A stretch of 6,975 bases of DNA from Pseudomonadota bacterium. GTDB taxonomy: Bacteria; Pseudomonadota; Gammaproteobacteria; Acidiferrobacterales; Acidiferrobacteraceae. The stretch spans positions 1 to 6,975 of the forward strand of contig JAJYPQ010000203.1 in assembly GCA_021795255.1 (NCBI GenBank), given 5' to 3'. Of this stretch, positions 6,022-6,975 are shown one piece after another (position 1 is the stretch's first letter; every line of letters begins with the position of its first letter). The notes under the pieces are model-generated. The model was not told the origin of the DNA. It saw only the letters and a list, made by a program, of their open reading frames with translations, and did no database searches. The translations under genes were made by a program, and so were the position numbers.

Positions 6022-6035
6022 TTGACGTGGATCAA
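6022..6035. promoter_or_regulatory. FNR/Anr-type binding site
   Basis: TTGAC-GTGG-ATCAA matches the FNR consensus TTGAT-N4-ATCAA at 9 of 10 specified bases; read on the minus strand it is TTGAT-CCAC-GTCAA. It lies in the divergent region, centred 41.5 bp before a plausible start for the radical SAM-ubiUV operon and 67.5 bp before the nrdD ATG. FNR activates under oxygen limitation, and both flanking units are anaerobic functions; ubiUV is FNR-controlled in E. coli. For nrdD, a class II start would fall near 6070, with only a weak TACGGT -10 at 6058-6063. Confidence 0.72.
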
Positions 6036-6095
6036 ACCCTGTTGCTCCTACATGTTGTACGGTTTTTTACAGGAATCACAATAAGTGGGGCAGAT

Positions 6096-6975
6096 ATGAC
6101 GGAGACGGGTGTTGAGAAAGTCCGTAAGCGCGACGGCCGTATAGTCTCGTTTGAGCCCCGCAAGATCCATTACGCGCTGTTGCGAGCAGGTCTCGCCAGC
6201 GGCGAGTTCGCGGCGGCGGAGGCAGCCATCCTCACCGAACAGGTCGCGACCCATCTGCCGACCGGCCATCCTGACGTCGAGACCATACAAGACGCGGTGG
6301 AAGACACGCTGCTTGCTCACGGCTTTCGCCGCACGGTTCACCTTTATATCGCCTACCGGGAAAAACGCCGACTCACGCGCGAAGAAGGCAAGATTCAGGT
6401 CGAGGTCGAAGAAACGGTCACGGAATACCTGGATCGGCGCGACTGGCGGGTGAACGCCAATGCCAACCAGGGTTATTCCTTGGGCGGGCTCATTCTCAGT
6501 ATCTCCGGAAAGGTCGTCGCCAACTACTGGTTGAACCACGTTTATCCGCAAGAGATAGGAGAGGCCCATAGGGACGGCGCGCTCCATATCCACGATCTCG
6601 ATATGCTCTCAGGTTATTGTGCTGGCTGGTCGCTGCGTACCTTGCTGAACGAAGGTCTAAACGGGGTCTCGCACAAGGTCGAAGCGAGCCCCCCGAAACA
6701 TCTTTCGAGCGCGGTCGGACAAATCGTCAATTTCCTGGGCACCCTCCAAAACGAGTGGGCTGGGGCCCAGGCCTTTAGTTCCTTCGATACCTACTTGGCG
6801 CCCTTTGTCCGCAAAGACAAGATGGCCTACGAAGACGTCCTGCAGTGCATACAGGAACTGATATATAACCTCAATATCCCGTCGCGGTGGGGCACCCAGA
6901 CGCCGTTCACCAATCTGACATTCGACTGGACGTGTCCCGAGGATTTGCGCGACCAAGTCCCGATCATAGGTGGCG
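6096..6975 (+). CDS. Anaerobic (class III) ribonucleoside-triphosphate reductase NrdD, 5' part
   Basis: NrdD makes dNTPs from NTPs in the absence of oxygen using a glycyl radical installed by the radical SAM activase NrdG. The 293 codons present cover an ATP-cone allosteric domain (roughly residues 6-95, beginning VEKVRKRDGRIVSFEPRKIH) and the first part of the catalytic barrel: YSLGGLILSISGKVVANYW (127-145), GALHIHDLDM (161-170), GYCAGWSLRTLLNEGLNG (173-190), PPKHLSSAVGQIVNFLG (199-215) and NIPSRWGTQTPFTNLTFDW (260-278). C175 probably corresponds to the active-site cysteine on the first barrel strand. The glycyl-radical site and zinc cysteines lie beyond the window. The ATG follows a weak GGGG at 6087-6090 and no other start fits. 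NrdG, if present, is probably downstream. The divergent FNR-type box suggests anaerobic induction. Confidence 0.95.
   Translation, partial: MTETGVEKVRKRDGRIVSFEPRKIHYALLRAGLASGEFAAAEAAILTEQVATHLPTGHPDVETIQDAVEDTLLAHGFRRTVHLYIAYREKRRLTREEGKIQVEVEETVTEYLDRRDWRVNANANQGYSLGGLILSISGKVVANYWLNHVYPQEIGEAHRDGALHIHDLDMLSGYCAGWSLRTLLNEGLNGVSHKVEASPPKHLSSAVGQIVNFLGTLQNEWAGAQAFSSFDTYLAPFVRKDKMAYEDVLQCIQELIYNLNIPSRWGTQTPFTNLTFDWTCPEDLRDQVPIIGG

Noticed and set aside
6049..6059. TACA-TGT-TGTA as an NrdR box before nrdD
   Set aside because: The arms are only 4 bp and fit the 16-bp NrdR consensus poorly; no second box at the usual spacing is seen.
6048..6593. Minus-strand 181-codon frame opposite the start of nrdD
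   Set aside because: The plus strand encodes an unmistakable NrdD ATP-cone and barrel start, so this is a shadow frame.

Overview
This GC-rich window looks like chromosomal DNA from a facultatively anaerobic, ubiquinone-using proteobacterium, most likely gamma or beta. The main evidence is a ubiU-ubiV pair, which makes ubiquinone without oxygen, placed divergently from an oxygen-sensitive class III ribonucleotide reductase gene (nrdD). An FNR/Anr-type box lies between them. The species cannot be named from the sequence alone.

Layout. Bases 1-538 hold no convincing known gene. There is a short protein-like reading frame on the minus strand (58-201), a cluster of hairpin-forming inverted repeats (239-430), and a promoter with a small dyad for the next gene. 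Bases 539-2316 (+) carry an Rrf2-family regulator followed by an NDH-2-like FAD/NAD(P)H oxidoreductase. A 208-bp convergent gap (2317-2524) separates these from a minus-strand operon. In transcription order that operon is a TatD-associated-type radical SAM protein (5961-5311), a YhcC/TIGR01212-type radical SAM protein (5336-4407), ubiU (4410-3406) and ubiV (3409-2525). Every junction overlaps, and two are ATGA stop/start overlaps, so the four genes are probably translationally coupled. All four products show cysteine sets for iron-sulfur clusters. At the right end nrdD starts at 6096 (+) and runs off the window.

How the parts fit together. The 134-bp region between the radical SAM operon and nrdD has a 9/10 match to the FNR consensus. 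It also has a -10 hexamer exactly where a class II FNR promoter reading into the operon would need it, and a perfect 8-bp dyad overlapping that -10. The simplest reading is an anaerobic regulon switching on quinone synthesis (UbiU/UbiV), two radical SAM enzymes of unknown substrate, and anaerobic dNTP synthesis. The Rrf2 gene and the oxidoreductase look like a separate regulator/target unit that may respond to redox state. The least explained parts are the roles of the two radical SAM proteins inside a ubiUV operon and the nature of the hairpin-rich segment near the left end.
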